DNA of 6,589 nucleotides, taken from positions 1 through 6,589 of the forward strand of contig SKVE01000637.1 in assembly GCA_007129635.1 (NCBI GenBank). Direction: 5' to 3'. Below, in pieces: positions 5,553 through 6,589 of the stretch (positions are counted from its first letter, which is position 1; every line of letters begins with the position of its first letter). Position numbers and translations under genes: made by a program. Origin of the DNA: Planctomycetaceae bacterium. Its GTDB lineage: Bacteria > Planctomycetota > Planctomycetia > Pirellulales > Pirellulaceae. The notes below the pieces were generated by a model that was not told the DNA's origin, searched no databases, and worked only from the letters and a program-made list of their open reading frames with translations.

Positions 5553-6589
5553 GCGTCGGCGTCGAATAGTTCGATGGTCGTTTCGCCGCCGCAATCGAAA
5601 ACCGACTCGACATTCGTTCGCAACAGACGCCTACCCAACGCCACAGCTCGCTCTTCCGACCAGGCGCGATCGACCACGAACCGTTCGGCCAGCACCTTGG
5701 CCAGGATGCGCTTGTACATGCGGAATTTGGGCAAACCGAACTCCAGTTTATACATGTCGCTGTAGTAACCGATCTGCTTGGTCTCGGGGACAGCTTCCAA
5801 TCGAGCTGCCAGGTCGTGCTCGATGAACGTGGGCGTATTGGAGTACCACCAGTGGCCGTTGGTCACCACGTTGGGGAAGATCCAGGCATAGCTGGTCAAT
5901 TCCTGGTTGGTCACACTGGCCAGCACCGACACGGGGAAGGTCACCTGTGGGAAGGCGTTGAATAATTGCTGGTACTGAATCAGGGAGACTCGGCTGTCGT
6001 ACAAGTCCTGGCCCTGAAAGACACCATCCGCATAGACGCCTCGGTTCACGCCGATCATCAAATCGAACGGCAGTCGGTGTTCCGCACAAAATTCGGCCAG
6101 CGTCCAGAACACGAAGTTGCTGAGCGCTTGGCGGTGCGACGGTGCGGCATCCATGCCTTGGCTGAAGACGCTCTGCAACGCCGTTTCCGCTCGACCTTGC
6201 GAAACCTGCTGGGGCGCAAAGTCGGGTGGCAGGCTGATCGCACAGGCGCGGACATCGCGAGACGTGAAATGCTCGAAGATCCGCCCGATGGCCTCGCGCA
6301 GCGTTCCCACGCCATCGATCGATCGATCGGTCGCCCGTTCCAGCCGTTCGCGCACAGCGTTTCGGGCTAGGTGAAACACCAGATCATCGGTACGCAAGCA
6401 GGGGATGTAGACGCGGGTGTCGAAGCCCTCCAGCGGATCATCGAATTCGTTGGTCAGGAACACCGCCTCCAAATGGCTGGCTCGCAGTACCTGGTCGGCC
6501 CAGTCGACTTGCGCCATTTTCTCGGTCGCCGTATCGTAGACGGCTTCCCAGTTCTCCTCTGTGATCAGATCGCCGTCGAAACCCAGCAA
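5549..6589 (-). CDS. Glucuronate/uronate isomerase-like amidohydrolase, 5' end outside the window
   Basis: The visible 347 codons are the C-terminal part; the frame is open at the window edge, and by comparison with UxaC (about 470 residues) roughly 120 residues are missing, including the N-terminal HxH metal site. UxaC interconverts uronates such as D-glucuronate and D-fructuronate in the cytoplasm. Similarity to UxaC is visible as a trail of motifs: LTNEFDDPLEGF (residues 45-56 of the visible part), PFDLMIG (174-180, compare PFQFHIG), NGHWW (244-248, compare GWW), IGYYSDMY (273-280, compare VGMLTDSR), then a helix with MYKRILAKVL and a C-terminal NVESVF. The Asp (278) of the last motif is kept, but the family Arg two residues on is Tyr, the His of HIG is Met, and the usual SDH motif is not evident near 116-124. 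It may therefore be a relative with another substrate. It heads the comF pair. Confidence 0.75.
   Translation of the reverse strand: MLGFDGDLITEENWEAVYDTATEKMAQVDWADQVLRASHLEAVFLTNEFDDPLEGFDTRVYIPCLRTDDLVFHLARNAVRERLERATDRSIDGVGTLREAIGRIFEHFTSRDVRACAISLPPDFAPQQVSQGRAETALQSVFSQGMDAAPSHRQALSNFVFWTLAEFCAEHRLPFDLMIGVNRGVYADGVFQGQDLYDSRVSLIQYQQLFNAFPQVTFPVSVLASVTNQELTSYAWIFPNVVTNGHWWYSNTPTFIEHDLAARLEAVPETKQIGYYSDMYKLEFGLPKFRMYKRILAKVLAERFVVDRAWSEERAVALGRRLLRTNVESVFDCGGETTIELFDADA
6314..6329. repeat. (ATCG)4 tetranucleotide tract inside the isomerase-like gene
   Basis: Four perfect ATCG units sit in the coding region and encode the DRSID segment near visible residues 88-92. Gain or loss of one unit would shift the frame. 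Four units is short for phase variation, and the tract may be chance. Confidence 0.6.

Noticed and set aside
5553..5594. N-terminal extension of ComF from the ATG at 5594
   Set aside because: It would add an Arg-rich tail lying inside the upstream gene; the ATGA overlap at 5552 is a better start.

Overview
The window reads as ordinary chromosomal DNA from a GC-rich Gram-negative-type bacterium. Planctomycetota (Pirellulales-like) is my best guess. The grounds are the combination of a divergent uronate-isomerase-like protein, a ComF protein and a very large multi-sensor hybrid kinase, weak Shine-Dalgarno signals, and an intergenic stretch that resembles repeats I recall from planctomycetes. 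This is inference; nothing in the window fixes the taxonomy.

All three supported genes lie on the minus strand, so transcription runs from high to low coordinates. First comes the 3' part of a glucuronate/uronate isomerase-like amidohydrolase (5549-6589), cut by the window edge. Its TGA overlaps the ATG of a ComF-family phosphoribosyltransferase-like protein (4746-5552) in an ATGA arrangement. After a 158-bp gap follows a 1413-residue membrane hybrid histidine kinase (346-4587). Its layout is signal peptide, two periplasmic solute-binding (Venus-flytrap) domains, one transmembrane helix, three PAS domains, HisKA, HATPase_c and two receiver domains. The gap upstream of the kinase holds a candidate promoter. 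That promoter sits over an upstream in-frame ATG and so argues for the later start at 4587.

Positions 1-345, downstream of the kinase stop, contain no gene I can defend. They hold a dense set of short palindromes, including a nested and tandem stem-loop element at 246-304, which could be an intergenic repeat or a 3' structure of the kinase transcript.

Functionally, the kinase would bind a small molecule in the periplasm, probably an amino acid or similar solute. It would combine this with cytoplasmic PAS input, one PAS resembling flavin-binding redox PAS domains, and feed phosphoryl groups to its own receivers. No HPt domain or DNA-binding regulator is visible here, so its output lies elsewhere. 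The isomerase-like gene and comF are probably co-translated. There is no clear pathway link between them, nor between them and the kinase. I see no mobile element, CRISPR array, tRNA or rRNA. No clearly novel multi-gene system is visible; the points most worth checking are the altered active-site motifs of the isomerase-like protein, the kinase architecture and the structured intergenic element.
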